From the NCBI GenBank assembly GCA_004145795.1, contig SEIO01000026.1, positions 1 to 39,930 of the forward strand: DNA of 39,930 bases. The letters run 5' to 3'. Shown here piece by piece: positions 17,900 through 26,967 of the stretch. The notes below the pieces were generated by a model. It made no database searches. It was not told the DNA's origin and saw only the letters and a list, made by a program, of their open reading frames with translations. Numbering within the stretch: the stretch's first letter is position 1; every line of letters starts with the position of its first letter. A program made the position numbers and the translations under genes. The stretch comes from Lentibacillus lipolyticus. GTDB taxonomy: Bacteria; Bacillota; Bacilli; Bacillales; Amphibacillaceae.

Positions 17900-18706
17900 G
17901 TGAAATTTGCAATCGTATCAAAAGGCGACGAACGATCAAATAAAATCCAGGCGACAATCAAACAATATTTAACCGATTTCAAACTGGAATACAATGAAAC
18001 AAATCCTGATTTAGTTATTACAGTGGGAGGGGACGGTACCTTTCTGGAGGCATTTCATCAATATATTCATTGCCTCGAATCGACAGCGTTTATCGGCGTA
18101 CATACAGGTCATTTAGGATTTTATGCCGATTGGGTACCGAGTGAGGTGGAAAAACTGATTATTGAAATTGCCAAAACCCCTTACCAGATTGTGGAGTACC
18201 CGCTGCTTGAAGTGACCATTCGTGGAAAAGACGGTGGGGAAGAAGACCGTTTTCTCGCGTTAAATGAAGCTACCATCAAAACGGCAGAAGGCTCGGTTGT
18301 CTTTGATGTGGAGATCAAGGGGACACACTTTGAGACATTCCGGGGCGACGGGCTATGTATGTCAACCCCATCTGGCAGTACCGCGTACAATAAAGCCCTT
18401 GGCGGCGGCATTATCCACCCGTCACTGGAAGCCATTCAGCTGACGGAAATGGCATCGATTAACAACCGGGTGTTCCGGACCATTGGTTCACCGTTAATTT
18501 TACCGAAGCATCACACATGTATGCTGAAGCCGATTGGGAATGAACGGACATTTCTGATTGCCATCGATCATTTCAGCAAAAACTACGCGAAAGTGAAATC
18601 AATCCAGTGCCGTGTTGCGAAAGAACGTATCCGGTTTGCACGATTCCGGCCATTCCCGTTTTGGGATCGTGTACGAGATTCCTTTGTGGCGGATGATGAA
18701 GCATAG
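17900..18706 (+). CDS. nadK: NAD kinase
   Basis: The 268-aa enzyme phosphorylates NAD to NADP. Signature GGDGT at residues 43-47, the NEATI motif and the glycine-rich [17 protein letters not shown] loop are all present. Translation begins at GTG with AGGAGGG seven bases upstream. It lies between relQ and the pseudouridine synthase in one operon, the order found in B. subtilis (yjbM-ppnKA-yjbO). Confidence 0.96.
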   Translation: MKFAIVSKGDERSNKIQATIKQYLTDFKLEYNETNPDLVITVGGDGTFLEAFHQYIHCLESTAFIGVHTGHLGFYADWVPSEVEKLIIEIAKTPYQIVEYPLLEVTIRGKDGGEEDRFLALNEATIKTAEGSVVFDVEIKGTHFETFRGDGLCMSTPSGSTAYNKALGGGIIHPSLEAIQLTEMASINNRVFRTIGSPLILPKHHTCMLKPIGNERTFLIAIDHFSKNYAKVKSIQCRVAKERIRFARFRPFPFWDRVRDSFVADDEA

Positions 18707-18729
18707 AATTGGGAGGCAGGTGCACCGCG

Positions 18730-19632
18730 TTGAATTGGACGATTACGAAACAGCATGAAGGAAAATTAATCCGGCAATATTTACAGCAGGATCTACAATT
18801 TTCCAAAAGACTTGTAAAACACATTATCCATGGGGGCGGGGAAATCCGGGTGAACCAGACGAAGCAGACACTTCGCTACAGATTAAAGGAAGGGGATCTG
18901 CTGACGGTCTTATTTCCGGACGAGCAAAAAGGATCTCATATGGTACCGGAGAAGATGCCGCTTGACATCGTCTATGAAGATGATACCGTTCTTGTCCTGC
19001 ATAAACCGGCGGGCATCGTGACCATTCCATCCCGTCTTCATTCCACCGGGACGATTGCCAACGGGGTGCTCGCACATTATGAAGAACAGGGGCTTCCTTA
19101 TACGTTCCATGTTGTGACCCGGCTGGACCGCGAGACTTCCGGCTTAATGCTGATTGCTAAACATCGCTGGAGCCACTCGATGTTATCACAGGCACAAAAG
19201 AATGGGGCTGTATCCCGTTCGTATTATGCCGTTATTGAAGGGCACATGGAACGCAAAAAAGGAACCATCCAGGAGCCGATTGGGCGCAAGGAGGGTTCCA
19301 TTATTGAACGAACGGTAACAGCGGACGGCAAGGCAGCGGTTACGCATTACGAGGTCATCCGTGAAGGAGATAGTCATACACTTGTTGATGTGAAATTGGA
19401 AACAGGAAGGACACACCAAATACGTGTGCATTTTTCCTATCTTGGGTATCCACTGGCTGGGGATGACTTGTATGACGGATCAACTGCCTGTATCCATCGG
19501 CAGGCACTGCATTGCCATCGCTTACAGTTTTCCCATCCAATAACAGGGGAGCCGATGAATTTTTCTGTGGCCATGCCTGATGATATCCGGCAACTGCTTC
19601 AGTCGAACGAACGGAATTTTTCTTCCACATAA
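18730..19632 (+). CDS. yjbO: RluA-family pseudouridine synthase (YjbO)
   Basis: The 300-aa enzyme isomerises uridine in RNA. A small S4-like region (about residues 20-65) precedes the catalytic domain. The catalytic Asp133 sits in [14 protein letters not shown], and GRTHQIRVH and HRQALHC follow, as in RluA/RluD relatives. The exact RNA target is not known. I start at TTG 18730 ([17 protein letters not shown] follows), seven bases after AGGTG; an in-frame TTG seven codons upstream overlaps the ribosome site itself. It is the third gene of relQ-nadK-yjbO. Its last 34 bases overlap the end of the convergent prpE. Confidence 0.9.
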   Translation: MNWTITKQHEGKLIRQYLQQDLQFSKRLVKHIIHGGGEIRVNQTKQTLRYRLKEGDLLTVLFPDEQKGSHMVPEKMPLDIVYEDDTVLVLHKPAGIVTIPSRLHSTGTIANGVLAHYEEQGLPYTFHVVTRLDRETSGLMLIAKHRWSHSMLSQAQKNGAVSRSYYAVIEGHMERKKGTIQEPIGRKEGSIIERTVTADGKAAVTHYEVIREGDSHTLVDVKLETGRTHQIRVHFSYLGYPLAGDDLYDGSTACIHRQALHCHRLQFSHPITGEPMNFSVAMPDDIRQLLQSNERNFSST

Positions 19633-20339
19633 GGCTGTTTGGACGGTACGGAAATCGTTTGCTCCTCCGGCAGCCGGAAAGCAGTTAGTTTGTTTCCGAA
19701 TACACAGCCTGTGTCAATGTTGATAGTTTTGTTGACGGTGCGGGGCTCTTTCACTGGCGTATGGCCGTAGACAATCCACTTTTCCCCGTTATATTGCTGT
19801 GCCCAATCCCGTCTGATCGGACGGCCTTGCTCGTCAAATTGCCCGGTGATGTCACCATACAGAACAAATGTCTTAACCTTTTTGTCATGGCGTCCGATGT
19901 AATCTTCTTTTATGCCGGCATGCGCGACAATCGCTTCGGCATCCGGAAGTTCCAAGTATAGGGACGCACCTTCGTACAATTCCATGAATTGCTTTCTTAC
20001 TTGGGATTGTTCCTTATTAGGAAGATTTTTGTATTCGGCTGCCGTCGTTTCCAGCCCATGCTGCAGCTTCACATTATTCCCGAGAAAATAGCGATACAGC
20101 TTATTGCAGTGGTTGCCGGGGACATACAGGGCTTTCTGATGCGTAACAGCCATGGCATAAACGAGCTTGATTGTATCGATCGATTGCGGCCCACGGTCGG
20201 TCAGGTCTCCGGCGAAAACCGGGGTCCGTCTGTCCGGATGCACGAATATACCCCGTTCCCGCCGGTAGCCAAGTGCCTCAAACAAATCCTCCAGCTCATC
20301 CAAACAGCCATGTATATCACCAATAATATCGTACGTCAT
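19599..20339 (-). CDS. prpE: Bis(5'-nucleosyl)-tetraphosphatase PrpE
   Basis: The 246-aa calcineurin-like phosphoesterase cleaves Ap4A-type dinucleotides; in B. subtilis PrpE also affects spore germination. Metal-binding motifs occur in order: GDIHG (residues 7-11), GDLTDRG, GNHCNK, HAGI and YGHT. The start codon overlaps the stop of rodA as ATGA, so translation is probably coupled. The 3' end overlaps yjbO by 34 bases in convergent orientation, and no terminator lies between them. Confidence 0.95.
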   Translation of the reverse strand: MTYDIIGDIHGCLDELEDLFEALGYRRERGIFVHPDRRTPVFAGDLTDRGPQSIDTIKLVYAMAVTHQKALYVPGNHCNKLYRYFLGNNVKLQHGLETTAAEYKNLPNKEQSQVRKQFMELYEGASLYLELPDAEAIVAHAGIKEDYIGRHDKKVKTFVLYGDITGQFDEQGRPIRRDWAQQYNGEKWIVYGHTPVKEPRTVNKTINIDTGCVFGNKLTAFRLPEEQTISVPSKQPYVEEKFRSFD

Positions 20340-21529
20340 GAATCATTCCACCTAGTTTCATTGAACATAAATTCTTTCGTCCGCGAATGGACATTTAGCA
20401 CAATTCCAATTGCCAGCATATACGTAAGTGTCGAGCTCCCGCCATAACTGAGAAACGGAAGCGGCAGACCGGTAATCGGCAGCAGTTGGATGGACATGCC
20501 AATGTTCTGGAAAATTTGATAAGCGAACATGCCAATTATTCCCGTAATAAGGTAGGCTCCGTAACTATCATTGCTTTGCAGTGCTATATGAATTAGCCGG
20601 TAAATTAGCAGAAAGAACAGTGTTACGACAATACTGGAGCCAATAAACCCGAATTGTTCAGCAATAGCGGTGAAAATCATATCCGTATGCCGCTCGGGAA
20701 CATACACTTGCATGTCACTGACGCCTTTTCCGAACAACTGCCCGGATCCGATGGCAAGCATCGCCACAAGCAGCTGATACGCGTCATCCGGATTTTTATT
20801 CGGGTTGAGCCAGCCGGTAAAGCGACCTGCCACATGATCAAAGCCGGACTTATCGAGAAAGACACCTACTGCATCAGGAAAAAAGTACCATGCTGTAAAC
20901 CCAAGCAAGCCAGCACCTAGCGCCATTAGCATAATAGCAAGTAGAATCCGCCATTGGATACCAGAAATAAGCACCATTCCCGCCGTTATTGCCCCGAGTA
21001 CAAGAAAACCACCCAAGTCTGGCTGGACGGCGATAAGAAGCATCGGCGCAACAGACAATCCGGCAATCTTAAACAAGAGAAGCAAATCCGTTTGCAACGT
21101 TTTGTCGACGTATTTCTGATTATGCCTGACAATAACATGGGCAAGGGTCATGACAAGGATTACCTTCATAAATTCCCCGGGTTGGATAGTTCCGATGACC
21201 GGGAATTTAAACCAGCTAATTGCCCCGTTAGCTTCATGCACGATTCCTGGAGGAAATCCGGCGAATAGCATGAGGAGCGACAGCATGCCGGCGCCGTATA
21301 AAACCCAGGTGATCTGGTGAAAACGATCATAGTCAATCAGCATGACCGCTGTAATGATAACCCCGCCACCGACATACCACATAGCCTGTCGCAGCCAAAA
21401 ATGGGAACCGTCATATTTTGGCGGCATTGTTGGTTCAATGATATACAATGTGAGTATACTAATCAGACCAAGAAGGATTAAAATGGATAATAGTGTATAG
21501 TCCATATTGAGTGTTGTTCGATTTTTCAT
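20336..21529 (-). CDS. rodA: RodA/FtsW-type SEDS peptidoglycan polymerase
   Basis: The 397-aa polytopic protein belongs to the SEDS family of glycosyltransferases that polymerise lipid II. Visible signatures are [14 protein letters not shown] (with the essential Asp), and [17 protein letters not shown], then [13 protein letters not shown] near the end. The wording and the length match RodA (elongation) better than FtsW or SpoVE, but a sporulation or second RodA copy cannot be excluded. It is the first gene of a rodA-prpE pair, an arrangement not found in B. subtilis. Confidence 0.85.
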   Translation of the reverse strand: MKNRTTLNMDYTLLSILILLGLISILTLYIIEPTMPPKYDGSHFWLRQAMWYVGGGVIITAVMLIDYDRFHQITWVLYGAGMLSLLMLFAGFPPGIVHEANGAISWFKFPVIGTIQPGEFMKVILVMTLAHVIVRHNQKYVDKTLQTDLLLLFKIAGLSVAPMLLIAVQPDLGGFLVLGAITAGMVLISGIQWRILLAIMLMALGAGLLGFTAWYFFPDAVGVFLDKSGFDHVAGRFTGWLNPNKNPDDAYQLLVAMLAIGSGQLFGKGVSDMQVYVPERHTDMIFTAIAEQFGFIGSSIVVTLFFLLIYRLIHIALQSNDSYGAYLITGIIGMFAYQIFQNIGMSIQLLPITGLPLPFLSYGGSSTLTYMLAIGIVLNVHSRTKEFMFNETRWNDS

Positions 21530-21636
21530 AAGTTTAACCTTGCTTTCTGTTTAATCTCGCTTGCTTATAATCTGTCCTTTTCAGTTTACACGAAACCACC
21601 CGATAATTTAAGTCTTGTGGTGAAAATTGATGCCCG

Positions 21637-21665
21637 TTTAGGTAAAATATTAGACGTGCTATAAT
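21637..21665 (+). promoter_or_regulatory. Candidate mgtE promoter
   Basis: TTTAGG (21637-21642) lies 17 bp before a perfect TATAAT (21660-21665), about 26 bases before the start codon. Confidence 0.45.
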
Positions 21666-21691
21666 GGTTCCGTGTGAAAGGACGTGATCCG

Positions 21692-23050
21692 ATGGAAAAT
21701 ACAGAGCTAAACACGCACCACTGGAATGAACTCCATACATTTATTGCCAATGGTGAAATGGAAGCATTTCGTTCGAAGTTTTTAGATATGCATCCCTATG
21801 ATCAAGCGTTGTTTTTTGAAGAGCAGGACCCTTCTATTCGCCAGCGTGTGTATACATACCTGTCCCCGGAAGAAACAGCAGGTATTATGGAACATATTGA
21901 ACTTGACAATATCAATCCGTTTATAACAGAGATGGATCCGCGTTTTGCGGCAATGGTCATTGGCGATATGGCAACAGACGACGGGGTCGATATTATGAAT
22001 GAGTTGGAAAAAGACGTCGTTGTTAGCTTGCTGACCATGATGGATAAGAAAGACGCAGATGAAATCAAGCAGCTGCTGCATTATGAGGAAAAAACCGCCG
22101 GAAGCATCATGACGACAGAATTTGTTGCTGTCTACGAAACGAAAACGGTAAAAGATACGATGCAATACCTGAAAGCCGAGGCACCGGAAGCGGAAACGAT
22201 TTATTATTTATATGTTATTGATGAAGATAAACATCTGGTCGGGGTTGTTTCGTTAAGAGATTTGATTGTTGCCGATAGCGAAGTTCGTATTTCCGACCTA
22301 ATGAATACAAATGTATTCGCCGTATCCGTGGGCAAAGACCAGGAAGATGTAGCCCAGATGATGCGTGACTATGACTTTCTTGCCTTACCGGTTGTTGATT
22401 TCCAGCATCATTTACTTGGAATTATTACATTTGATGATATTTTAGACGTTATGGATGAGGAAGCAAGTGATGACTATTCCAAGCTAGCCGGTGTAACGGA
22501 TACCGACCGCCCCCAAGATGGAGCGTTTGCAGCTGCAAAAAAACGCCTGCCATGGCTCGTTATCCTTTCCTTTTTAGGAATGTTGACAGCGAGTCTGATT
22601 AACCAATTTGAAAACACTCTGGATGAGGTGGCTATTCTGGCTATTTTTATCCCGCTGATCGCCGGTATGGGCGGTAACACTGGAACACAAGCGCTTGCAG
22701 TTGCTGTGCGTGGACTGGCAACGGGGAATTTTAGTCAAGAGGGCAAACTAAAACTCATTCTGCGTGAAGCTTCAACTGGTCTCATTACTGGCAGCGTCTG
22801 CGGAATTGTCATCACGGGTGTCGTTTATTTGTGGCAGGGGGACTTTTTCCTTGGATTATTGGTTGGTTTATCCATTATGGCGACATTGATTGTTGCTACC
22901 TTGGCCGGAGCACTGGTACCTATTTTGATGGATAAGCTTCATATTGATCCAGCTGTTGCGTCAGGGCCGTTTATTACGACCATCAATGATATCATTTCGA
23001 TTCTGATCTATTTTGGCCTGGCAACAGCATTTATGCAATTTCTCGTATAA
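21692..23050 (+). CDS. mgtE: Magnesium transporter MgtE
   Basis: The 452-aa channel has a cytoplasmic N-domain of helical repeats (about residues 1-125), two CBS domains (about 130-260; EKTAGSIMTTEFVAVYETKT and ISDLMNTNVFAVSVGKDQ) and five membrane helices. GGNTGTQALAVAVRGLATG is the conserved pore segment. High cytosolic Mg2+ closes the channel through the CBS dimer. I choose ATG 21692 with GAAAGGA upstream; an in-frame GTG overlaps that site. The untranslated leader is only about 20-30 nt from the candidate promoter, so no magnesium (M-box) riboswitch fits. Confidence 0.95.
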   Translation: MENTELNTHHWNELHTFIANGEMEAFRSKFLDMHPYDQALFFEEQDPSIRQRVYTYLSPEETAGIMEHIELDNINPFITEMDPRFAAMVIGDMATDDGVDIMNELEKDVVVSLLTMMDKKDADEIKQLLHYEEKTAGSIMTTEFVAVYETKTVKDTMQYLKAEAPEAETIYYLYVIDEDKHLVGVVSLRDLIVADSEVRISDLMNTNVFAVSVGKDQEDVAQMMRDYDFLALPVVDFQHHLLGIITFDDILDVMDEEASDDYSKLAGVTDTDRPQDGAFAAAKKRLPWLVILSFLGMLTASLINQFENTLDEVAILAIFIPLIAGMGGNTGTQALAVAVRGLATGNFSQEGKLKLILREASTGLITGSVCGIVITGVVYLWQGDFFLGLLVGLSIMATLIVATLAGALVPILMDKLHIDPAVASGPFITTINDIISILIYFGLATAFMQFLV

Positions 23051-23093
23051 AGATGATCCTTTGCATGGGCATACACACATGCTAATGGCCATT

Positions 23094-23102
23094 CATATAA
23101 TG
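23094..23102 (+). promoter_or_regulatory. Possible sigma-K -10 element before cotO
   Basis: CATATAATG resembles the sigma-K -10 consensus CATAnnnTA, with an AC dinucleotide about 16 bases upstream. cotO is sigma-K dependent in B. subtilis. This is a weak match. Confidence 0.3.
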
Positions 23103-23136
23103 GGGTGACGAATGGATTACAAAGGAGCGTGTGAAC

Positions 23137-23658
23137 ATGGGAAAAAAGCAAAGCGCCAAAAGCCCATTGCTTTACATTCAGCAGCCGGATATCGGAACCC
23201 CGGAAGCACCGATGCAAAGCCGTTACATGACACCGAAAAAAAAGCAATCAAACGAAAAATGGAAGAAGGCCAAAAAGGCAGCAACACGTCCTGTAGACCG
23301 GGGTGATGCTTCCAAACAGGATGTGGGTGACAAACAAGAAGATGCCGGCCAGGAAGAAACGACGGAAATGAACGAGGACACAGAAGAGGAGCTCGAACAA
23401 ACCGAAGAACCCGAAGAATCTGAGGAAACACGCAAACAGTTTAAGGATATGTCATTAACTGAACGCATTGATTATTTCCTCAATAGACCGAAGCATGTTC
23501 CAGCAATGCGCTGTGAAATTCGAACGGATGAGCGGCGCTACCGTGGCATGATCACTGATTATCAAGATGGCACTGTATTCATTAAGGTAGGAAGACGACC
23601 AACCCCGGTGAAAGTGGCTTTTGATACGATTAATGATATACGGATGATTGGGTTTTAG
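23137..23658 (+). CDS. cotO: Spore coat protein CotO
   Basis: The 173-aa protein is a spore coat morphogenetic protein of the outer coat/crust. The N-terminus SPLLYIQQPDIGTPEAPMQS and the C-terminal domain (LTERIDYFLNRPKHVPAMRC, then YRGMITDYQDGTVFIKVGRR) fit the CotO family. A Glu/Asp-rich low-complexity stretch (about residues 65-100) lies between, longer than usual. The ATG at 23137 follows AAAGGAG by nine bases. It is encoded opposite cotZ, its functional partner. Confidence 0.9.
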   Translation: MGKKQSAKSPLLYIQQPDIGTPEAPMQSRYMTPKKKQSNEKWKKAKKAATRPVDRGDASKQDVGDKQEDAGQEETTEMNEDTEEELEQTEEPEESEETRKQFKDMSLTERIDYFLNRPKHVPAMRCEIRTDERRYRGMITDYQDGTVFIKVGRRPTPVKVAFDTINDIRMIGF

Positions 23659-23685
23659 AAGGCTTCTTCATGCCTTTATACAAGA

Positions 23686-23735
23686 AAACGTCCGGCATCC
23701 GCTTCATCTGACAAGCGGATGCCGACGTTTTTGTT
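23686..23735 (+). terminator. cotO terminator
   Basis: A long stem AACGTCCGGCATCCGCTT/AAGCGGATGCCGACGTT (one bulge) is followed by TTTT. Confidence 0.85.
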
Positions 23736-23793
23736 ATAGGATAAGAATGTATAAAATGAAGCAACACAATTTTTACTGGTAAAGTTAAGACTC

Positions 23794-23936
23794 GTCCGGC
23801 TCCAGCGCTAAAGCTGAGCGAGACTTCCTTCACCTCCGTACGATAAGTCAACATCGACTCTCTATGGTCGTCGTGTTTCCTTTATCTCCTGCGGCTCTGT
23901 CCAGTCCGTACGTCGCTAACCGGGCGCTTACGCCTT
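23794..23936. repeat. Second Bacillaceae-type dispersed intergenic repeat
   Basis: The stretch begins GTCCGGCTCCAGCGCTAAAG and ends GCTAACCGGGCGCTTACGCC. I recognise this end pair as the borders of an intergenic repeat widespread in Bacillus and relatives, with a variable interior. It is different in sequence from the palindrome at 9156-9283. Function unknown. Confidence 0.65.
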
Positions 23937-24002
23937 TGTTCGTAACTCAATCGTCGCACCAAAAGATGAAGCTCCTGCCGTTAAGATGCTTTCTGTCGTT
24001 AG

Positions 24003-24038
24003 AAAAAAGGAGCCCCGGCGATGACCGGGGCTCCTTTC
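24003..24038 (-). terminator. cotZ terminator
   Basis: The stem AAAGGAGCCCCGG/CCGGGGCTCCTTT is followed on the minus strand by a run of T, 11 bases after the cotZ stop. Confidence 0.88.
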
Positions 24039-24048
24039 GTGTGCTTCA

Positions 24049-24504
24049 TTAAAATGCACACACTGCTGGAAGACAAGTTACATGGCAGAAGCAGTTCAAG
24101 TCAACTGTCATGCAGATTCCAGTCGCGCACAATGGATTGGTATCCTGCGTAACCGGATCGTCAGGATTGTTATTGGTGTCTTCTGGGTCTCTTAGCAGTT
24201 CTAAAACTGCACAGCAATCATCATCGACACGTTTAACCCGGAAGTAGAAGCTGGCCATCATGTCACCAATATCGTCCGGATTGGCACCGAAGCCTTTAAA
24301 TGGTTCACAGCCGTCTTTGCAGTACAGGATGACAGGTACCGTGTCCAGACCGTTTCCTGGTTCGGTTTCACCAAGCAAATCGCTAACGGACTGTTCACAG
24401 CTAGTAGAGCAGCAATTCTCAACAACATCTTGCTGCGCGTCCGCTATTTCCTTTAGAATATCGCAGACACAATTTCCAGTTTCATGATGTTTTCCACAAC
24501 CCAT
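24049..24504 (-). CDS. cotZ: Spore coat/crust protein CotZ (CotY/CotZ family)
   Basis: The 151-aa cysteine-rich protein (16 Cys) forms disulfide-linked lattices in the spore crust. The N-terminus MGCGKHHETGNCVCDILKEI and the end NPLCATGICMTVDLNCFCHV match CotZ/CotY. The ATG at 24504 follows AAAGGGGAA; an in-frame start 11 codons upstream has a poorer site. One copy only is present, where B. subtilis has cotZ and cotY. Confidence 0.92.
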   Translation of the reverse strand: MGCGKHHETGNCVCDILKEIADAQQDVVENCCSTSCEQSVSDLLGETEPGNGLDTVPVILYCKDGCEPFKGFGANPDDIGDMMASFYFRVKRVDDDCCAVLELLRDPEDTNNNPDDPVTQDTNPLCATGICMTVDLNCFCHVTCLPAVCAF

Positions 24505-24713
24505 GAATGATTCCCCTTTCTTTTCTGTAATTGACATGGTGTCCCTAACAGGGTATGTGTTGATGGGTATATGGTGTGGGCACGCGTTTGTATTGACGAA
24601 GATTATTTCTCAGTTTGTTAAATTGGCCGTTTCAAGGACATTCGTCTATACAGCACAGACAACTGTACATAGACTATAGCGAGCCTAATTTCATTCGTAA
24701 GGAGTGTTCAGTT

Positions 24714-24971
24714 ATGTCTGACCATAAAAAAGTTATTCATGTAAAAGATTTAGTGATTAAAGCAGACAATGTTCATATTGAACCGAGACGCCCCCGCAGA
24801 GATCCATTCTTTGGCCCTTATAGCCCGCGAGCAACGGAAGAAAGAGACGCTTGGGATGAGTCATCCGATCATGAACATACCCATCATGACCATTCGCATC
24901 ACGAAGAAAGTACGGATGAGCATGAAGACCGTGATGACCGTGGAGGGCGCCCGCCATTTTCCTGGATTTGA
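24714..24971 (+). CDS. Small His/Asp-rich protein next to coat genes
   Basis: The 85-aa protein has a conserved-looking start (HKKVIHVKDLVIKADNVHIE), a basic PRRPRRDPFFGPY segment and a tail of His, Asp and Glu repeats (about residues 52-75) ending in RPPFSWI. The tail could bind metal ions. AAGGAG lies ten bases before the ATG. It is divergent from cotZ with 209 bases between the starts. Position suggests a spore-coat or forespore role; I know no characterised homologue. Confidence 0.75.
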   Translation: MSDHKKVIHVKDLVIKADNVHIEPRRPRRDPFFGPYSPRATEERDAWDESSDHEHTHHDHSHHEESTDEHEDRDDRGGRPPFSWI

Positions 24972-25079
24972 CTCCGGATACAGACACCTGCGCAACGGCT
25001 GTCTTTCTTTTTGCCTTTCTAAATAGTTCCTTTTGATGGGGTATGATGAGCAGAAGAACGACAGGATAGGAGGATCCAT

Positions 25080-25271
25080 GTGCATCATCACCTGGTGAAA
25101 TTGCTTGATGCGGTAGAACGGGGATTAGCGGAAAATGAGGATTGGTTCCGACAGCCGGAGGAAGATATGCGGGCTTTTGAAGAAGAAATGCATGTGTGGA
25201 ACAAGGAGTTTTTACAACGGATAGCGAATTTTGAAAAAATAATGGAGGAATTTGAGCATAAAATGGATTAA
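25080..25271 (+). CDS. Small acidic helical protein (63 aa), unknown
   Basis: The 63-residue protein is predicted almost fully helical (LVKLLDAVERGLAENEDWFR, IANFEKIMEEFEHKM) and may form a coiled coil. It starts at GTG, six bases after AGGAGG. An ATG two bases earlier is in another frame and stops after six codons. It lies between two other small unknown genes near spore coat genes. No family recognised. Confidence 0.6.
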   Translation: MHHHLVKLLDAVERGLAENEDWFRQPEEDMRAFEEEMHVWNKEFLQRIANFEKIMEEFEHKMD

Positions 25272-25385
25272 TGGCTACTGGTTTAGGGTATAGATGAAGG
25301 AAAGGTATGATCAAACTGGGATGGTGCAAAGCGAGGATGATTTGAACGGAGATGGACTAGATATGTGAGGAGGGGGACAGCCGCG

Positions 25386-25640
25386 ATGGGCTATGTACTG
25401 CCAGTGAATCACTACCAGTATCAGGATTATCAGCGGCGTGCAGTCAGGAGAGGGAAGGACCCGTTTCACATCGAGAAGCCATACAAAACAATACCAGCAG
25501 CGAAGTATGATGCCTACAGGGATTTAACACCTGAAATCGATGTTTCCGAAGCAGTATCGACGGAAGCGCCTTTGCCAGAAATGGATGCCATCTATGCCGA
25601 ATTAACCGGAAAGGGCCACCACGTCGATTATATGGTGTAA
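25386..25640 (+). CDS. Small protein (84 aa), unknown
   Basis: The 84-aa protein starts MGYVLPVNHYQYQDYQRRAV, rich in Tyr and Gln, followed by a basic segment and a charged C-terminal half. The ATG follows GAGGAGGGGGA with suitable spacing; an upstream in-frame ATG overlaps that site. I remember short Bacillaceae proteins starting MGYxLPVxHYQYxDYxxR but no function. A hairpin follows the stop. Confidence 0.65.
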   Translation: MGYVLPVNHYQYQDYQRRAVRRGKDPFHIEKPYKTIPAAKYDAYRDLTPEIDVSEAVSTEAPLPEMDAIYAELTGKGHHVDYMV

Positions 25641-25644
25641 ACAA

Positions 25645-25684
25645 TAAAAAAGGAGGCCAATGGCAGCATTGCCAGGCCTCCACC
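25645..25684 (-). terminator. Terminator of the DUF421 gene
   Basis: The stem GGAGGCC..TGGCA/TGCCA.GGCCTCC is followed on the minus strand by TTTTTT. It lies 31 bases after the stop of the convergent DUF421 gene and could also slow transcription from the plus strand. Confidence 0.8.
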
Positions 25685-25714
25685 TAATCGGTGCGCAAAC
25701 AAAAAAACACGCTG

Positions 25715-26422
25715 TTATTTTTCTTTGTCCTTTGTATAGTATGGCATAACAAACAGGTTTTGCTGATCCTCCTGCCATTCCGCATAAAAAACTTCATCAA
25801 CTGATTCAATGTTTTGCTGCTTCAATTCATTAATAAGCCATTGTTCAGTCAGTTTGGCCTCTTGGAGGTTATCATAAACGATTTCTCCGTCGCTAATGAG
25901 CGTTCTGGCCATTTTTACGGGTGTTGGCGGGACATTCATATCCCCCTTCGTCGGGGTCTGGTAATCTGACTTTTTCAGAACAGATATGGTGCCGTCTGTT
26001 TCAAAAACGGCATATTCCACTTCCTCCAAAGAAAATACATCTTTTGTCCGAAGCAAATGCTGCAGCTGATTAAGATCCAGCCGATTTTCCTTTAACGCAT
26101 CGTACATAAGGTAGCCTTTATGAATGACAATGGAGGGCTGACCTTCAAGGGCAGCACGGGACCCTTTATATTTCTGGGAAATCAATTCAGTGATGTACAA
26201 TAATGCTCCCCATATGACAATGACAAAAGCCATCTCGGTAATGCCGGCTTTTTTTTCAAACAGTGCGTTGCCGACAAGTTCCCCAAGGATAATGGCCGAA
26301 ATGAAATCAAACGGTGTCAGTGTGTTCAGCTGGGACTTTCCGAGAAATTTCACCAGTAAAAATAGTGCAACAAACCCAAATATGGTATCAATGAACATAA
26401 AGAAATATTCGCCCAATGCCAT
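25715..26422 (-). CDS. DUF421 (YetF-type) membrane protein
   Basis: The 235-aa protein has three N-terminal membrane helices followed by a cytoplasmic DUF421 domain with RAALEGQPSIVIHKGYLMYD and FSLEEVEYAVFETDGTISVLKK, typical of YetF/YdfR/YrbG relatives. In Bacillus several copies exist and are linked to spore membrane properties; no biochemical role is firm. A second, distinct DUF421 gene lies at 28958-29635. Confidence 0.85.
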   Translation of the reverse strand: MALGEYFFMFIDTIFGFVALFLLVKFLGKSQLNTLTPFDFISAIILGELVGNALFEKKAGITEMAFVIVIWGALLYITELISQKYKGSRAALEGQPSIVIHKGYLMYDALKENRLDLNQLQHLLRTKDVFSLEEVEYAVFETDGTISVLKKSDYQTPTKGDMNVPPTPVKMARTLISDGEIVYDNLQEAKLTEQWLINELKQQNIESVDEVFYAEWQEDQQNLFVMPYYTKDKEK

Positions 26423-26504
26423 TCTCCTCCTTTACATTCTCCACTTAGCATAACCACTGAAGGAACAGTGATACATTGGAAAAAGAGGGGGAAATTTGCC
26501 AATA

Positions 26505-26544
26505 ATAAAGATATCCCATCACTTGGAGGGGATATCTTTATTCA
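26505..26544 (-). terminator. Terminator-like hairpin after yjcF
   Basis: AATAAAGATATCCC pairs perfectly with GGGATATCTTTATT immediately after the yjcF stop. The T-tract is interrupted. Confidence 0.6.
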
Positions 26545-26967
26545 TGCTAATAATTTCGTCATGGTCACGTGTGGAATGCCAGCATCCATAAATTCATCTG
26601 ATATGACTTCATAGCCAAGCCGCTCATAAAATTTAATTGCATGTGTCTGGGCATTCAATTTTGCCTTTTGATAGCCATTTTGCTTTATAATATTTTCCAT
26701 TTCCTCAATCATTTGGGAACCGCGGGATTTGCCGCGCTGATTTTGAAGGACACATATGCGCTCCAGCTTCCCGAAGTCGCCGGTAAAGCGCACGCGGGAT
26801 GCCGCAATCGGTTCTTCATTTTCGTAACCGATTAGATGGATAGCCTCCGGATCGTATTCATCAATCTCCACTTCCGGTGGGACATGCTGTTCGTCGACGA
26901 ATACGATGGTGCGGATACTGTAAGCATCATCTATGTCTTTGTTGGTTGCGGCTTGTCTTACTTTCAT
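26542..26967 (-). CDS. yjcF: GNAT-family N-acetyltransferase YjcF
   Basis: The 141-aa GNAT protein has RTIVFVDEQHVPPEVEIDEY near the start (the ElaA/YjcF pattern), the acetyl-CoA loop in QRGKSRGSQMIEEM, and FYERLGYEVISDEFMDAGIP at the end. The substrate is unknown. The start overlaps the end of yjcG by four bases, so yjcG-yjcF are translationally coupled, as in B. subtilis. Confidence 0.92.
   Translation of the reverse strand: MKVRQAATNKDIDDAYSIRTIVFVDEQHVPPEVEIDEYDPEAIHLIGYENEEPIAASRVRFTGDFGKLERICVLQNQRGKSRGSQMIEEMENIIKQNGYQKAKLNAQTHAIKFYERLGYEVISDEFMDAGIPHVTMTKLLA

Larger units (their letters stand above)
23659..24048. other. cotO-cotZ intergenic region
   Basis: This stretch of 390 bases holds the cotO terminator, a dispersed repeat at 23794-23936 and the cotZ terminator at 24003-24038. 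Nothing coding is seen. Confidence 0.7.

Noticed and set aside
21530-21691. Magnesium (M-box) riboswitch upstream of mgtE
   Set aside because: Only about 160 bases separate rodA and mgtE and a TATAAT lies about 26 bases before the start, leaving no room for the leader.
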